Positions 55,131 through 63,870 of a stretch of DNA of 64,000 bases are shown here, piece after piece (the first letter of the stretch is position 1; each line of letters opens with the position of its first letter). The notes beneath the pieces were generated by a model. That model was given only the letters and a program-made list of their open reading frames with translations, was not told where the DNA came from and searched no databases. Location of the stretch: positions 1 to 64,000 of the forward strand of contig RDXX01000014.1 in NCBI GenBank assembly GCA_004292955.1, read 5' to 3'. The position numbers and the translations under genes were made by a program. The stretch is from Oscillatoriales cyanobacterium (GTDB lineage Bacteria > Cyanobacteriota > Cyanobacteriia > Cyanobacteriales > Microcoleaceae).

Positions 55131-55529
55131 ATGAACGCTCCCACCTATAACACTCATTCTGTCACTTGCCCGATTTGCAACCGTTCCAGCGTCGTGGGCC
55201 CAGTCGGAATGGTCAGCGGACTATTCACCTGTCCCCACTGCCATTCTCATATGGTAATTAGCTGGAGCGGCCATTTTGTCCGCGATCCTTTTAGTCTCAA
55301 ACAACTGACGGTGGGAAAGATGCTCAGGCGCGAGAGCAGGCCGTTAGCTCGCCTTCAGCGGGACTTTGGGCTGGGCAAGCATTTTCCGTTACTGGCAATT
55401 TTGGGAAGCGTGGTATTTTTGGGATGTGCGATCGCAGCTACAGAACAATCGCTACCCCGACAGAGTTCATTTCAAGGATTTTTAGAGTGGGTGAGCGGAA
55501 CTGGCAATTCCCAAGATGTCTCGCGTTAA
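55131..55529 (+). CDS. Zinc-ribbon plus single membrane helix protein
   Basis: 132 residues. Two CxxC pairs, CPICNRSSVVG and CPHCHSHM, make a zinc ribbon (about 13-40). A single hydrophobic stretch near 90-110 (FPLLAILGSVVFLGCAIAAT) anchors the C-terminal part. The family is unknown to me. The frame is open upstream to 55101 through a non-ATG codon; the Met at 55131 (MNAPTYNTHSVTCPIC) is more likely. It follows surE on the same strand. Confidence 0.75.
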   Translation: MNAPTYNTHSVTCPICNRSSVVGPVGMVSGLFTCPHCHSHMVISWSGHFVRDPFSLKQLTVGKMLRRESRPLARLQRDFGLGKHFPLLAILGSVVFLGCAIAATEQSLPRQSSFQGFLEWVSGTGNSQDVSR

Positions 55530-55599
55530 TATTTCAACATAAATTGTGACAGATATTACTGGTAAATATCTATTCCGTTAGGTAGAGATAACGAGAGAA

Positions 55600-55700
55600 T
55601 ACTTACGCATTCCGACTGCTGGAAACCGGGTTTTTAGGGTTTTGATTGGCTGTAACGAAGTTTTTTTGTGAAAAACCCGGTTTCTGATTAGGTGTGCCTC
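55600..55700. repeat. Inverted repeat GAAACCGGGTTTTT/AAAAACCCGGTTTC
   Basis: The arms GGAAACCGGGTTTTTAGG and GTGAAAAACCCGGTTTCTGA are about 40 bases apart, a common palindromic repeat in cyanobacterial gaps. Confidence 0.75.
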
Positions 55701-55757
55701 AGTTCTAGCATTTTCAACTTATACCAATTCCCAGGAGTAGGGCTACTTTTAAGAATT

Positions 55758-55900
55758 GTTCAACAGTTGACAGTTGACAGTTGACAGTTGACAGTTTGAG
55801 AGCGACCTCTACCTAGAAGGAAGAGGATTGGAGTAATGAATAGTCTGATTTTAATTTCTTCCTCACTCGCTTTCTTGCTTTCAACCAATTCTTTCTGGTA
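55758..55900. mobile_element. Dispersed repeat family C, copy 2
   Basis: Matches copy 1 at 38406 almost base for base from the CAGTTGA heptamers to TAGTCTGATT, and again at CTTTCAACCAATT near the right end; the stretch between the last two blocks has diverged. Confidence 0.85.
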
Positions 55901-56111
55901 ATTTTTCGTTAGTTTCATCTACTTATACTCAGGCTGCGGACTGAAGTCCGCACTACGAACGAATCTTACTGCGGTTAATTGAGCCGGCACGAGATGATTT
56001 AATAAATCTTGGATTGATAAATTAACCGCAGATATAGGTAGATAAACGCAGATAAACGCAGATAATTTCAAGAGAGGAGAGTGCATGAATACAATCTTTT
56101 TAACTGAGCAA
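55901..56111. repeat. ACCGCAGAT-type repeats downstream of the aminotransferase gene
   Basis: GGACTGAAGTCCGCACTACG resembles the GTAGTGAGGAC family. TAACCGCAGATATAGGTAGA and the following AACGCAGATAAACGCAGAT units are a second repeat, also seen near 57422 and 39766. Confidence 0.6.
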
Positions 56112-57335
56112 TTAATTGAGAAATTCCGCAATTTTTCTAACCGCTGCTTCCAAAATTTCAGGTGACTCAACTAAGGCAAATCGCACGTAGCCTTCTCCTG
56201 ATTTCCCGAAACCGGCGCCGGGGGATGCTGCGACTCCTGTACTCTGTACTAGCTGAGTGCAAAATTTCACCGAATCCGACGCCCAAGGTGCTGGTAGTTT
56301 CGCCCAAACGTACATGGTGGCGGGGGGTACGGGCACTTCCCAGCCGATCGCCCTTAGCGCATTTACAAAGGTATCCCGGCGTTTTCTGAAGGTTTCGACG
56401 CTGGTGGTGACGCTATCTTGGGGGCCCGTTAATGCCGCGCTGGCTCCGTTCAAAATCCCTCGATATTGGTTGAAGTCTACTGCGGCTTTTACTTGTCGCA
56501 GGGCTGTAATTAGTTCGGGATTGCCGATCGCATATCCAACTCGAAAGCCTCCCATATTGTAGGATTTTGATAGCGTGAAAAACTCGATCGCCACACTCTT
56601 ATCTCGATCGGCTTGAAAAATCGACGGCGCCATCAATTTACGAAATTCCTGGATATCGGAGGGCGGGCACGCACCATCCACCGCCCCTACGGAATCGTCA
56701 AACACCAAATCGACATAGGGGAAATCGTGAACTAAAACGAGCTCGTGTTGGCGACAAAAATTCACTGCTTTCTCAAAAAATGCCAGCGGGGCGATCGCAG
56801 TTGTAGGATTGTGAGGATAGCTCAAAACCATCATCTTCGACTGAGCCAAGACGGGCATCGGAATATCTTCAAAAACAGGCAAAAACTGATTTTCTGCTAG
56901 TAGGGGCATCGGGTAAATTTGACCGCCCGCCAAATACACACCTCCCGCGTGGGAAGGATAGCCCGGATCTAGCAGCAAAGCAAAATCTCCGGGGTTGAGC
57001 ACAGCTAAAGGCATATGCGCGGTGCCTTCTTGGGAACCAATTAACGGCAGCACTTCTGTTTCTGGATCGACCCAAATCCCAAATTTTTGCTCGTACCAGG
57101 AAGCTGCTGCTTCCCGGAAAGAGCGGGTTCCGTTAAACAGTAAATAGCCGTGGGTGCTAGGATCTGATAGGGAATTGGCGATCGCATCTGTAATGTGAGC
57201 AGCCGCAGGCAAATCGGAAGAACCCAGAGACAAGTCGATCGCATTTTGTCCGGCGGCTCTTGCTAGAGCTTTTGCCCGATCCATATCGGCAAATACATTA
57301 AATTTTAGGGGTTGTAAACGTTTGGCAAATTGCAT
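56112..57335 (-). CDS. PLP-dependent class I/II aminotransferase
   Basis: 407 residues, aspartate aminotransferase fold type I. The PLP lysine is in FFTLSKSYNMGGFRVGYAIG, with the NPTT-type SYPHNPTTAI segment and the C-terminal GYVRFALV with the substrate Arg. It resembles the LL-diaminopimelate or succinyl-diaminopimelate aminotransferase group in annotation, but the amino acid is not decided by sequence. I start at the Met in MQFAKRLQPLKFNVF (57335); the ten codons before it are unlike the family. An unusual DSVGAVDGACPPSDIQEF segment (DNA 56653-56698, GC-rich and partly palindromic) may be another in-frame repeat insertion. Confidence 0.86.
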   Translation of the reverse strand: MQFAKRLQPLKFNVFADMDRAKALARAAGQNAIDLSLGSSDLPAAAHITDAIANSLSDPSTHGYLLFNGTRSFREAAASWYEQKFGIWVDPETEVLPLIGSQEGTAHMPLAVLNPGDFALLLDPGYPSHAGGVYLAGGQIYPMPLLAENQFLPVFEDIPMPVLAQSKMMVLSYPHNPTTAIAPLAFFEKAVNFCRQHELVLVHDFPYVDLVFDDSVGAVDGACPPSDIQEFRKLMAPSIFQADRDKSVAIEFFTLSKSYNMGGFRVGYAIGNPELITALRQVKAAVDFNQYRGILNGASAALTGPQDSVTTSVETFRKRRDTFVNALRAIGWEVPVPPATMYVWAKLPAPWASDSVKFCTQLVQSTGVAASPGAGFGKSGEGYVRFALVESPEILEAAVRKIAEFLN

Positions 57336-57549
57336 ATTTTTTGTATTTTTCTTGATATTAATCAATCATTTAAAATTGCTGAAAACTGATTATTTTTGAT
57401 GTTTTTCAGACATTTTTTTTTAACCGCAGAGAGCGCAGAGGGCGCAGAGGAAGAGAGAGATTGAAGAGAAAGGAGAGATGTTGAAAATTTATTGGGGATG
57501 GATCTAGTTGTGGGTGGGGAGTTGGAAACTCCCGAATCATTTCAAAATT

Positions 57550-57873
57550 TTATAAGTGACCTTCTAGCAAACCGAGCAATGTTTGTTTGGTAATAGCTCC
57601 TTCGTGGGAAAGGACTACTTCGCCATTTTTAAACAGTCTGAGTGCTGGAACTCCTTCTACTTTATACTGTTTGACAGTAACAGGATTGGGGTCAATTTCC
57701 ATTTTAACCACTTTTAGGTCGCTGTAGTTGGCAGCCATCCAGTCGATCGAGGGCGCGATGAGTTTGCAAGGCCCGCACCAAGATGCCCAAAAATAGGCAA
57801 GCACTGGTTGCTCTGCTTTCAGGACTTCTGTTTCAAATTTTTCGTCGTTAATGACAATTACACTGTTGCTCAT
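57550..57873 (-). CDS. Thioredoxin-like protein
   Basis: 107 residues with the classical thioredoxin active site WCGPC (Cys33, Cys36), the cis-Pro in VEGVPALRLFKNGE and the usual length. It is a dithiol oxidoreductase of the cytoplasm, probably among several thioredoxins in this organism. Start ATG at 57873. A 140-base gap on either side separates it from its neighbours. The atypical SIDWMAANYSDLKVVKMEID strand differs from canonical TrxA but keeps the fold. Confidence 0.92.
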   Translation of the reverse strand: MSNSVIVINDEKFETEVLKAEQPVLAYFWASWCGPCKLIAPSIDWMAANYSDLKVVKMEIDPNPVTVKQYKVEGVPALRLFKNGEVVLSHEGAITKQTLLGLLEGHL

Positions 57874-58018
57874 GGTTGTACGATGATTTTTCCTGATTAT
57901 TTTTAAAGCACGGGCGGGCGTTAAACTTGCACCAAATTAAAAGACAGGCACAAAAAACTGTTTCTAATTTTAAAACATCCTGCGAACTTATTGAGTATAA
58001 ACTCAGGAATGGGGACTG

Positions 58019-58768
58019 ATGGCTAATTCTGTATGGCGTTTAATTCCGCTGCTGTCCGCGTCTGGTAGGGTGCAGATGGCGATCGACAAATGGCTGCTAG
58101 AAAAGCATCTAGCGGGGAAAAATCCGCCAACTCTGCGATTTTACACCTGGGCACCGACGGCGATTTCCTTGGGCTACCACCAGCAGCGCTGGCCGGAATT
58201 TTGGCAGCAGCTATCTTGGGAGGGACAGCCTCTGGAGTTGGTGAGACGCCCTAGCGGTGGGCGCGCTGTGCTCCACCAAGGGGATTTGACTTATGCAGTT
58301 GTGGCGTCGGGATTTGAGAGCAGCCGCTTGAAAGCTTATCACACTATATGCGAGTTTTTGATTGAAGGTTGGCGGGCGATCGGTGTGGATTTGCACTACG
58401 GGGAAGCTGGGCGCGGTTACATTCACAATCCCAATTGTTTTGGTACGGCGACGGGTGCGGATTTGGTGACGGTTGATGGCTGCAAGTTAATTGGTAGCGC
58501 GCAATTGCGCCGTGGTGATGCTATTTTGCAGCATGGTTCGATGCGTTTGCAGCCGGATATTGGTTTGTTTTCTCAGGTTTTTGGGGAGGAATTAATTCCT
58601 GTGAAATTACCTCTATCTGAAGGGAGAGATGATTTGATTGCAACTGTAATTGATGCTTTGAGTGCGGCGGCTTGTCGCTGTTTTGATATTGATTTGGAGG
58701 TGCGGCCACTTTCGGAGGAGGAATGGGAGGATATTTGGGAATTGACTCAAAAAAAATCTATTTGTTGA
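58019..58768 (+). CDS. Lipoate-protein ligase/transferase family protein
   Basis: 249 residues of the biotin/lipoate A/B ligase fold: RRPSGGRAVLHQGDLTYAVV (76-95) forms the lipoyl-AMP binding loop, and GCKLIGSAQLRRGDAILQHGS (about 152-172) holds the conserved Lys. It lacks the C-terminal accessory domain of E. coli LplA, as do LipM/octanoyltransferase types. It could attach octanoate or lipoate to 2-oxoacid dehydrogenases and glycine cleavage H protein. Start ATG at 58019. Confidence 0.87.
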   Translation: MANSVWRLIPLLSASGRVQMAIDKWLLEKHLAGKNPPTLRFYTWAPTAISLGYHQQRWPEFWQQLSWEGQPLELVRRPSGGRAVLHQGDLTYAVVASGFESSRLKAYHTICEFLIEGWRAIGVDLHYGEAGRGYIHNPNCFGTATGADLVTVDGCKLIGSAQLRRGDAILQHGSMRLQPDIGLFSQVFGEELIPVKLPLSEGRDDLIATVIDALSAAACRCFDIDLEVRPLSEEEWEDIWELTQKKSIC

Positions 58769-58859
58769 TAGCTGAAAGAATTCTATAGAATTTAATCTGT
58801 AATCTCCTACAGGTCGATGCCGTGAAATTGTCGATTTTTTTGAGGGATTGTTGGTGGCG

Positions 58860-58935
58860 ACGCACCCTACGAATACTGTTACTAAGAGGGCTGAAGCCCA
58901 ACAACGTACCTCATCTTTTGGGAACAGCCAAGATG
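58860..58935. repeat. Repeat fragment shared with 8118-8162
   Basis: ACTAAGAGGGCTGAAGCCCA then ACAACGTACCTCATCTTTT matches the right half of the family D element at 8056. Here the terminal repeat is missing, so it looks like a deleted copy. Confidence 0.65.
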
Positions 58936-59023
58936 GCCGTTCCACAAAAGATTTTTGGTATCATGCTTGTGGGGTGGGCGCTCTTGGCAACACCCAAAAA
59001 GTTAAATTTAAATGCTGTAGAGC

Positions 59024-59812
59024 TTATGGTTTTGGCTCAGTTTGCACTTGGACGATCGGCTGTTTGGCAATTTTGGTCAATTTCACTGCATCTAGCAAGC
59101 TTTCCCAATCAGCATCCAGCATTGTATCCGAAGGGCGATCGCGACGAGCAGCAGCTAAATTGCTGAGAGCATCTTGCCAAATCCCATTTTCAGCATAAAT
59201 AGCTGTTTTCCGCCGCGGATCTGCCTTTTCTAATTCACTGCGGATATCTGCACTGAGATCAACTCGCCGTATAGTACCAATTTCGAGCAGATCGGCAGAT
59301 CTCTCTTCAGCCTCGCAAATCACTGTAAAATTCCAAGTGTATTTTTTGCCTACTTCCAAGGGAGGCACATTCTTGTTAGCGGGGATACTAACGCCGATTA
59401 CTCCTGATAAATTGGCAACTTTGAGAGTCTGTTTATAAATCTGCTTGCCGCTTGGATCTAGTAGGATAAATTCGGCTGATTCCGCCCTTGTTGGAGGCAA
59501 GTAGAAAAAGAATGTTGGATATTCGGAAACAGTTCGTGAGATTTTATTTTGAGGGACTAAGCCTGTGAGATTTATTGCATTTAGCTCGCTGTTGCGACAG
59601 TTACCGCGCGTCGTCGATCTGGGCGATCGAGGGGGCGATTGCTCCATATCTTCACGGGGCTGAGCGAAGCGCGGCCCTCCCGGTACAGTATTGCGCGGCT
59701 GGCCCACATTATCTGGCGTTGGCTGTCCCACACTTGCAAATTGGCAAGCATTAAATGCTCCTATCAACAATATGGAACTAAAGACGAGGGATTTTAGTGT
59801 AAATTTAGTCAT
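59024..59812 (-). CDS. DUF928 family secreted protein
   Basis: 262 residues with a signal peptide (LVFSSILLIGAFNACQFASVG; the Cys may be a lipidation site, although the lipobox is imperfect). The mature part is DUF928 (from about 70), with NLTGLVPQN, the PTFFFYLPPT strand, ILLDPSGKQIYKQTL, and GKKYTWNFTVIC. Function unknown. DUF928 genes are frequently paired with CHASE2-domain genes in cyanobacteria, as here: it follows the cyclase gene by 47 bases on the same strand, so the two are probably one operon. This supports a shared sensory role at the membrane, which is an inference. Confidence 0.85.
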   Translation of the reverse strand: MTKFTLKSLVFSSILLIGAFNACQFASVGQPTPDNVGQPRNTVPGGPRFAQPREDMEQSPPRSPRSTTRGNCRNSELNAINLTGLVPQNKISRTVSEYPTFFFYLPPTRAESAEFILLDPSGKQIYKQTLKVANLSGVIGVSIPANKNVPPLEVGKKYTWNFTVICEAEERSADLLEIGTIRRVDLSADIRSELEKADPRRKTAIYAENGIWQDALSNLAAARRDRPSDTMLDADWESLLDAVKLTKIAKQPIVQVQTEPKP

Positions 59813-59859
59813 TTTTTTTCTAGGATTTGCATGATGTTTGTAAGATATGTTGTCTATTT

Positions 59860-61839
59860 TTACTTGGACGATCTTTCTCCTCCCAAGACGCGATAGACAT
59901 TAACTTTTTGCTCCCTGCCTTTTAAAGGTAAAGCTCCCCAAGATTCTACCTCAAATTTTCCTTGAATATGCACTAAGGTTTCTTCGGCAATTAAAATGCG
60001 GCAGGTGTCCTCTTGCCGATCTTTTTCACAGCTTTCCAGGCGAGAAGCGATATTGACACTATCGCCGATTACTCCATATTCTAAACGGGTTTTGCCTCCC
60101 AAACTGCCCACCATTATCGGCCCTGTAAAAATTCCGACTCGCATTTTTGCCGACGGCAAACCGCGATCGATCCAACTTTGATTCAGGGCTGGTAAGCACG
60201 CACTTATAGCTAGGGCGCAAGATACCGCAAGGCGAGCATCTTCGGCAATTTCTTCGGGAGTTGTGCGGGGGATAGGAACACCAAATACAGCCAGCATTCC
60301 ATCTCCAGTAAATTTATTAATCACCCCATGATGTTTTTGCACTTCCTCGGCCATTGCTGATAAATATTCATTTAACCAAGGCATTACTACTTCTGGGGAT
60401 AATTTTTCGGAAATAGTGCTAAAGCCCTGTAAGTCTGTCAGGATCATTGTAGCAGTTAGTCTTTGCCCCGGCAATAGGCCCGACTGGAGGAGATGGACGC
60501 GCTCTTTCCACAGGGCATTGGCGATCGCCGGTGAGGTTTGCTGTCCTAATAATTTCATCACAATTTCTTGCTGCTGCTTTGACTGCTGGTACTTGTATGT
60601 GATGATAACTGCTGGGGCGATCGAAAGTGCTAGTGTCGGTGAGGCCAGTGATATCCACCCCTGTTGAGTGAATAGAAAAAATGTGAATCCCCATAATATG
60701 CAGCCAAGCGCGATCGCGCTGACTATGAAATTGATCGTATTTTCTAGCCGCCAAGCTAAACAGCCGCCAACTGCTCCCCAAACAGCTATCCAGAGCATTT
60801 CTTGCCATTCATCCCAAAACCAAAATAGATTTTTGCCATCTAAAGCTGCGTTAATAATTTGGCTAGTTGCCGCTGCATGAATAAAGACTCCAGGCATCAT
60901 GCGGTTGTCGCTGGCAGTGGCGCTGTAAGGGGTAGAAAAGACATCTTTTGTAGTTGGGGCTGTAACCCCGATTATCACTATTTTACCCTTCACCAATTCG
61001 GGGTCTAGTTTTCCCTCCAAAACTTGAGTGAGTGTCACGGTTTTTGCCGTATTTTCAGGAGAGCGATAATTGAGCAAGATTTGATAGCCTCCAGTGTCAA
61101 TTGTCTGATAACCTCCTGAGTCCGATCGCAGTCGCGAAAAGACTGTGTTTCCTGCTTTTATTTCTTGATCTTTTGTGAGTGTTGAAGGAATTTTTTTACT
61201 GTCAATATATTTGAAAGCCAGCCGGAGCGCAAATGAGCTGAGAGTGGATTGTCCGTTGGAACGAAAGATCAAGCTCCGGCGAATTATGCCGTCTGGATCG
61301 ATTACTAAATCGTTAAATCCTATCCGTGCTTTGGGTATGTTGGGAGGTGGTAGAGCGCGATCGTACTCTGACTTGCCGATGAAAGTAATCGGGATGAGTT
61401 TGGGGTTTGTGAATTGAGCTGCCAATTCTGCGTTTCCTGGTTCGTAGGGGATATCGCGGATTATATCCAGACCAATAGCGACGGGTTCGAGACGCGCTAT
61501 GGAGGCGATCGCCTTCGCTAAAACTCCATCAGAGATTGGCCATTTCTTAAAAGTATGAATGTCCAGTTCTGTGACTGTCACTACTAGCAACCTCGGGTCA
61601 GGGCCTGCATCGGGGCGCAACTGTACCATCAAGTCAAAAGCCTTCAATTCCAAGGGCTGCAACCAACCTAAATGTCGCACTCCTAAGAGAGTTCCTGTCA
61701 CGACAATGCAGGTGACGGCAAGAGGTTGTAAATCAGCGAAGGGTAAGGAAAAACTTAACTTTTTCCAACTACAACGTTTCTCTCCCAATTGATGAAATAT
61801 CTTAAAAAGATTGGGCATAAGAATTTTTGTTTTAACCAT
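59860..61839 (-). CDS. CHASE2-domain class III adenylate/guanylate cyclase
   Basis: 659 residues. After an N-terminal membrane helix (PLAVTCIVVTGTLLGVRHLG) comes an extracytoplasmic CHASE2 sensor (about 60-345), then three helices (about 350-425) and a C-terminal cyclase domain (about 465-645). The metal-binding Asp residues are in ILTDLQGFSTISEKL and KFTGDGMLAVFG, and the catalytic GDSVNIASRLE is present. Base choice (ATP or GTP) is unresolved. The start is ATG at 61839; TTG at 61848 is possible. The DUF928 gene follows in the same direction. A cAMP-type signal responding to an unknown periplasmic cue is the likely role. Confidence 0.92.
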   Translation of the reverse strand: MVKTKILMPNLFKIFHQLGEKRCSWKKLSFSLPFADLQPLAVTCIVVTGTLLGVRHLGWLQPLELKAFDLMVQLRPDAGPDPRLLVVTVTELDIHTFKKWPISDGVLAKAIASIARLEPVAIGLDIIRDIPYEPGNAELAAQFTNPKLIPITFIGKSEYDRALPPPNIPKARIGFNDLVIDPDGIIRRSLIFRSNGQSTLSSFALRLAFKYIDSKKIPSTLTKDQEIKAGNTVFSRLRSDSGGYQTIDTGGYQILLNYRSPENTAKTVTLTQVLEGKLDPELVKGKIVIIGVTAPTTKDVFSTPYSATASDNRMMPGVFIHAAATSQIINAALDGKNLFWFWDEWQEMLWIAVWGAVGGCLAWRLENTINFIVSAIALGCILWGFTFFLFTQQGWISLASPTLALSIAPAVIITYKYQQSKQQQEIVMKLLGQQTSPAIANALWKERVHLLQSGLLPGQRLTATMILTDLQGFSTISEKLSPEVVMPWLNEYLSAMAEEVQKHHGVINKFTGDGMLAVFGVPIPRTTPEEIAEDARLAVSCALAISACLPALNQSWIDRGLPSAKMRVGIFTGPIMVGSLGGKTRLEYGVIGDSVNIASRLESCEKDRQEDTCRILIAEETLVHIQGKFEVESWGALPLKGREQKVNVYRVLGGERSSK

Positions 61840-62017
61840 CTTGGACAAAAAAATGTGCTATGTAGGCGGTCATAATTAACAGAACAATACCGTGGGTCAT
61901 AAGTTCCTGACAGCAAGGAAATTAGCTTTTTAGGTTGAGTTTATTTATGCACGCCTATTTAGCAGAAATAATTGGTTTAAAGCCTCTCCCCCCATCGGGA
62001 TAACTTTAAAAAAAGAA

Positions 62018-62123
62018 GACTATTCATTATTCCAATTCTCTTCCTTCTAGGTAGATGTCGCTATCAAGCTATCAAGCTATCAAGCTATCAAGCTGTCAAC
62101 TGTCAACTGTCAACTGTCAACTG
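62018..62123. mobile_element. Dispersed repeat family C, copy 3 (inverted)
   Basis: Read on the minus strand it gives CAGTTGA heptamers, then AGATTGATAG-like 8-mers, then ACATCTACCTAGAAGGAAG and GGAATAATGAATAGTC. The STRR part has two unit lengths: 8-mers (ATCAAGCT) at 62062-62093, then CTGTCAA heptamers. The core differs by a few substitutions from copies 1 and 2. Confidence 0.75.
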
Positions 62124-62174
62124 AATGAAACCTGAAATTGTGACTAATCTGGATTATTGATGCCCCATTTTAAA

Positions 62175-63371
62175 TTAATTTTCTTGTACGGTTTTAGCGA
62201 TCGCACTTAACTGCAATCCCAGGGGATAACTGTTTTCTTCTTTGCTGTGCTTGATATCAGCTTCGGAAATCTTGGGTTTGAGGTATTTTGCCATAACTTT
62301 CATCACGTCGCCCCGATCGATCGTCCCTACGACTGCACCAATGGACGAAAGGACGAGGATTCGCGGGAGTTGGCGGGCTTCCATGCTGTTAATTACTTCT
62401 GCAATGGATGCTTTTTCGGAGACTGTGGGGGTTTTTTCCAGGGGTTGCAAAATGTTGTGCAAAGTCTGAATTTGCCACTGACTGCGCTCTGTGCAGCGGA
62501 TATCGTCGATCGACACTAAGCCCAAATCCCGCCCGTTGGTCGCAGCGATGTAAAATGGAAAGGGATTGACTTCTAGCAAATAGCGATCGGCAAATTCTCG
62601 CAAACTCAAATTTGCATCGACAACTCGAAACTCGCGGCTCATTGCATCGGCGGCCTTAGTTTTGAGCAGCGCTTCTTGCAACGAAGTAAAGCGACTGTAG
62701 CTACTAGCATTCCGAATCGCAAACCAGCCGATCAGCGCCATCCACAAACCGCCGTACTGGCGCGCTAACAAACATAAACTGACACCGAAAGCAACAGCCA
62801 ACCAACCCAAAACTTGTCCTGTTTTTGCAGCCCAACGCACGCCGGCAAATCGAGAACCAGTGATTTTCCAAATTGCTGCTTTTAAAACTTGTCCTCCGTC
62901 CAAAGGCAGCCCGGGAATCAAGTTAAATAATCCCAAAACTAGATTGATTACTGCTACTTTTTCTGTTATAATTGATAGCAAACTTGTCTGGGGGAAAACT
63001 TGAGAACCCAAACCGAGGATTAAAAACAGCGCAAAGCTGACGAGAGGGCCAGCAATAGCTACTTGAAAAGCTTGACCCGGAGTTTTTGATTCAGAGTCGA
63101 TCGAAGCTACTCCGCCAAATAAGAATAGAGTAATAGAATTAACTTTAATGCCTTGCGACATCGCCGCCAAGCTGTGCCCTAATTCGTGCAACAGTACGGA
63201 AGCAAATAGTAGCAAAGCTATTGCGAACCCGGCACTCCAGGAGAGCGCAGATCCCCACAATCGGTAACTGCTGGCGTATTCGCGGGTTGCTAGGGCTAAA
63301 ATTATAAACCACGAATAATCTATGAGTAGCGGGATGCCAAATAAAGAGCCGATTCGCCAACCTGTCTGCAT
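62175..63371 (-). CDS. Site-2 protease family (M50) membrane protein with CBS domains
   Basis: 398 residues, intramembrane metalloprotease. HELGH (His62, Glu63, His66) and the NLIPGLPLDGG motif (Asp158) supply the zinc ligands within the membrane. Six helices fill the first 220 residues. The C-terminal part carries a CBS pair (about 240-370, including MSREFRVVDANLSLREF and EARQLPRILVLSSIGAVVG), which usually senses adenine nucleotides. It could cleave a membrane-bound anti-sigma factor or transcription factor; the substrate is unknown. It stands alone. Confidence 0.92.
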   Translation of the reverse strand: MQTGWRIGSLFGIPLLIDYSWFIILALATREYASSYRLWGSALSWSAGFAIALLLFASVLLHELGHSLAAMSQGIKVNSITLFLFGGVASIDSESKTPGQAFQVAIAGPLVSFALFLILGLGSQVFPQTSLLSIITEKVAVINLVLGLFNLIPGLPLDGGQVLKAAIWKITGSRFAGVRWAAKTGQVLGWLAVAFGVSLCLLARQYGGLWMALIGWFAIRNASSYSRFTSLQEALLKTKAADAMSREFRVVDANLSLREFADRYLLEVNPFPFYIAATNGRDLGLVSIDDIRCTERSQWQIQTLHNILQPLEKTPTVSEKASIAEVINSMEARQLPRILVLSSIGAVVGTIDRGDVMKVMAKYLKPKISEADIKHSKEENSYPLGLQLSAIAKTVQEN

Positions 63372-63451
63372 GAAAGTTTCCTGGGAAAGGAGAGGAAGAA
63401 TGAATTTCTATTATATCTTTTCAAACCCTTGCCTTTCCCAAACCGTGATTT

Positions 63452-63736
63452 TTAAAGCACTCCGGCGTTACCCAAGCCCAAGATTACTCCTGCCCCGAGC
63501 AAGTGGCCCAAGCTGGTTGTGGCCAGCAATTCTGGGATGCCGAAGCCTTTGAACATTCCAGGGACTGCAACGGGTAAAGCTGGGCCCTTGCCTCGGTTTT
63601 GTTTGTTGATGCCGTAGTAGCCGATCGCGATCGCCAGCAAGTTGCATATAATCATTGTCAGTCCTACCATTGGTGTCCACTCAGGCGTTAAGGCAGTGGC
63701 AGATGGTACGGCTAACAGCAAAGATGAGTTAATCAT
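63452..63736 (-). CDS. psaK: Photosystem I reaction centre subunit PsaK
   Basis: 94 residues, an 8-9 kDa two-helix membrane subunit at the edge of the photosystem I trimer. Helix 1 is MVGLTMIICNLLAIAIGYYG; the second is near LLATTSLGHLLGAGVILGLG. The MINSSLLLAVPSATALTPEW leader may be cleaved. The FGIPELLATTSLGHLLG stretch is a PsaK hallmark. Several psaK copies exist in filamentous cyanobacteria, so this may be one paralogue. It is divergent from trpF with 134 bases between start codons, so the promoters should lie in that gap. Confidence 0.93.
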   Translation of the reverse strand: MINSSLLLAVPSATALTPEWTPMVGLTMIICNLLAIAIGYYGINKQNRGKGPALPVAVPGMFKGFGIPELLATTSLGHLLGAGVILGLGNAGVL

Positions 63737-63870
63737 GTTTATATGCTCCGGATTTCACAGATTAATTGATTTAGAAAATTATAAAAAGTATTTTGCATTA
63801 AACTAAGATTTGTTTTAATAGTTAACAATTCGTTTATATTTTGATACAAATTCAGCACAGAGGAAAAAGA

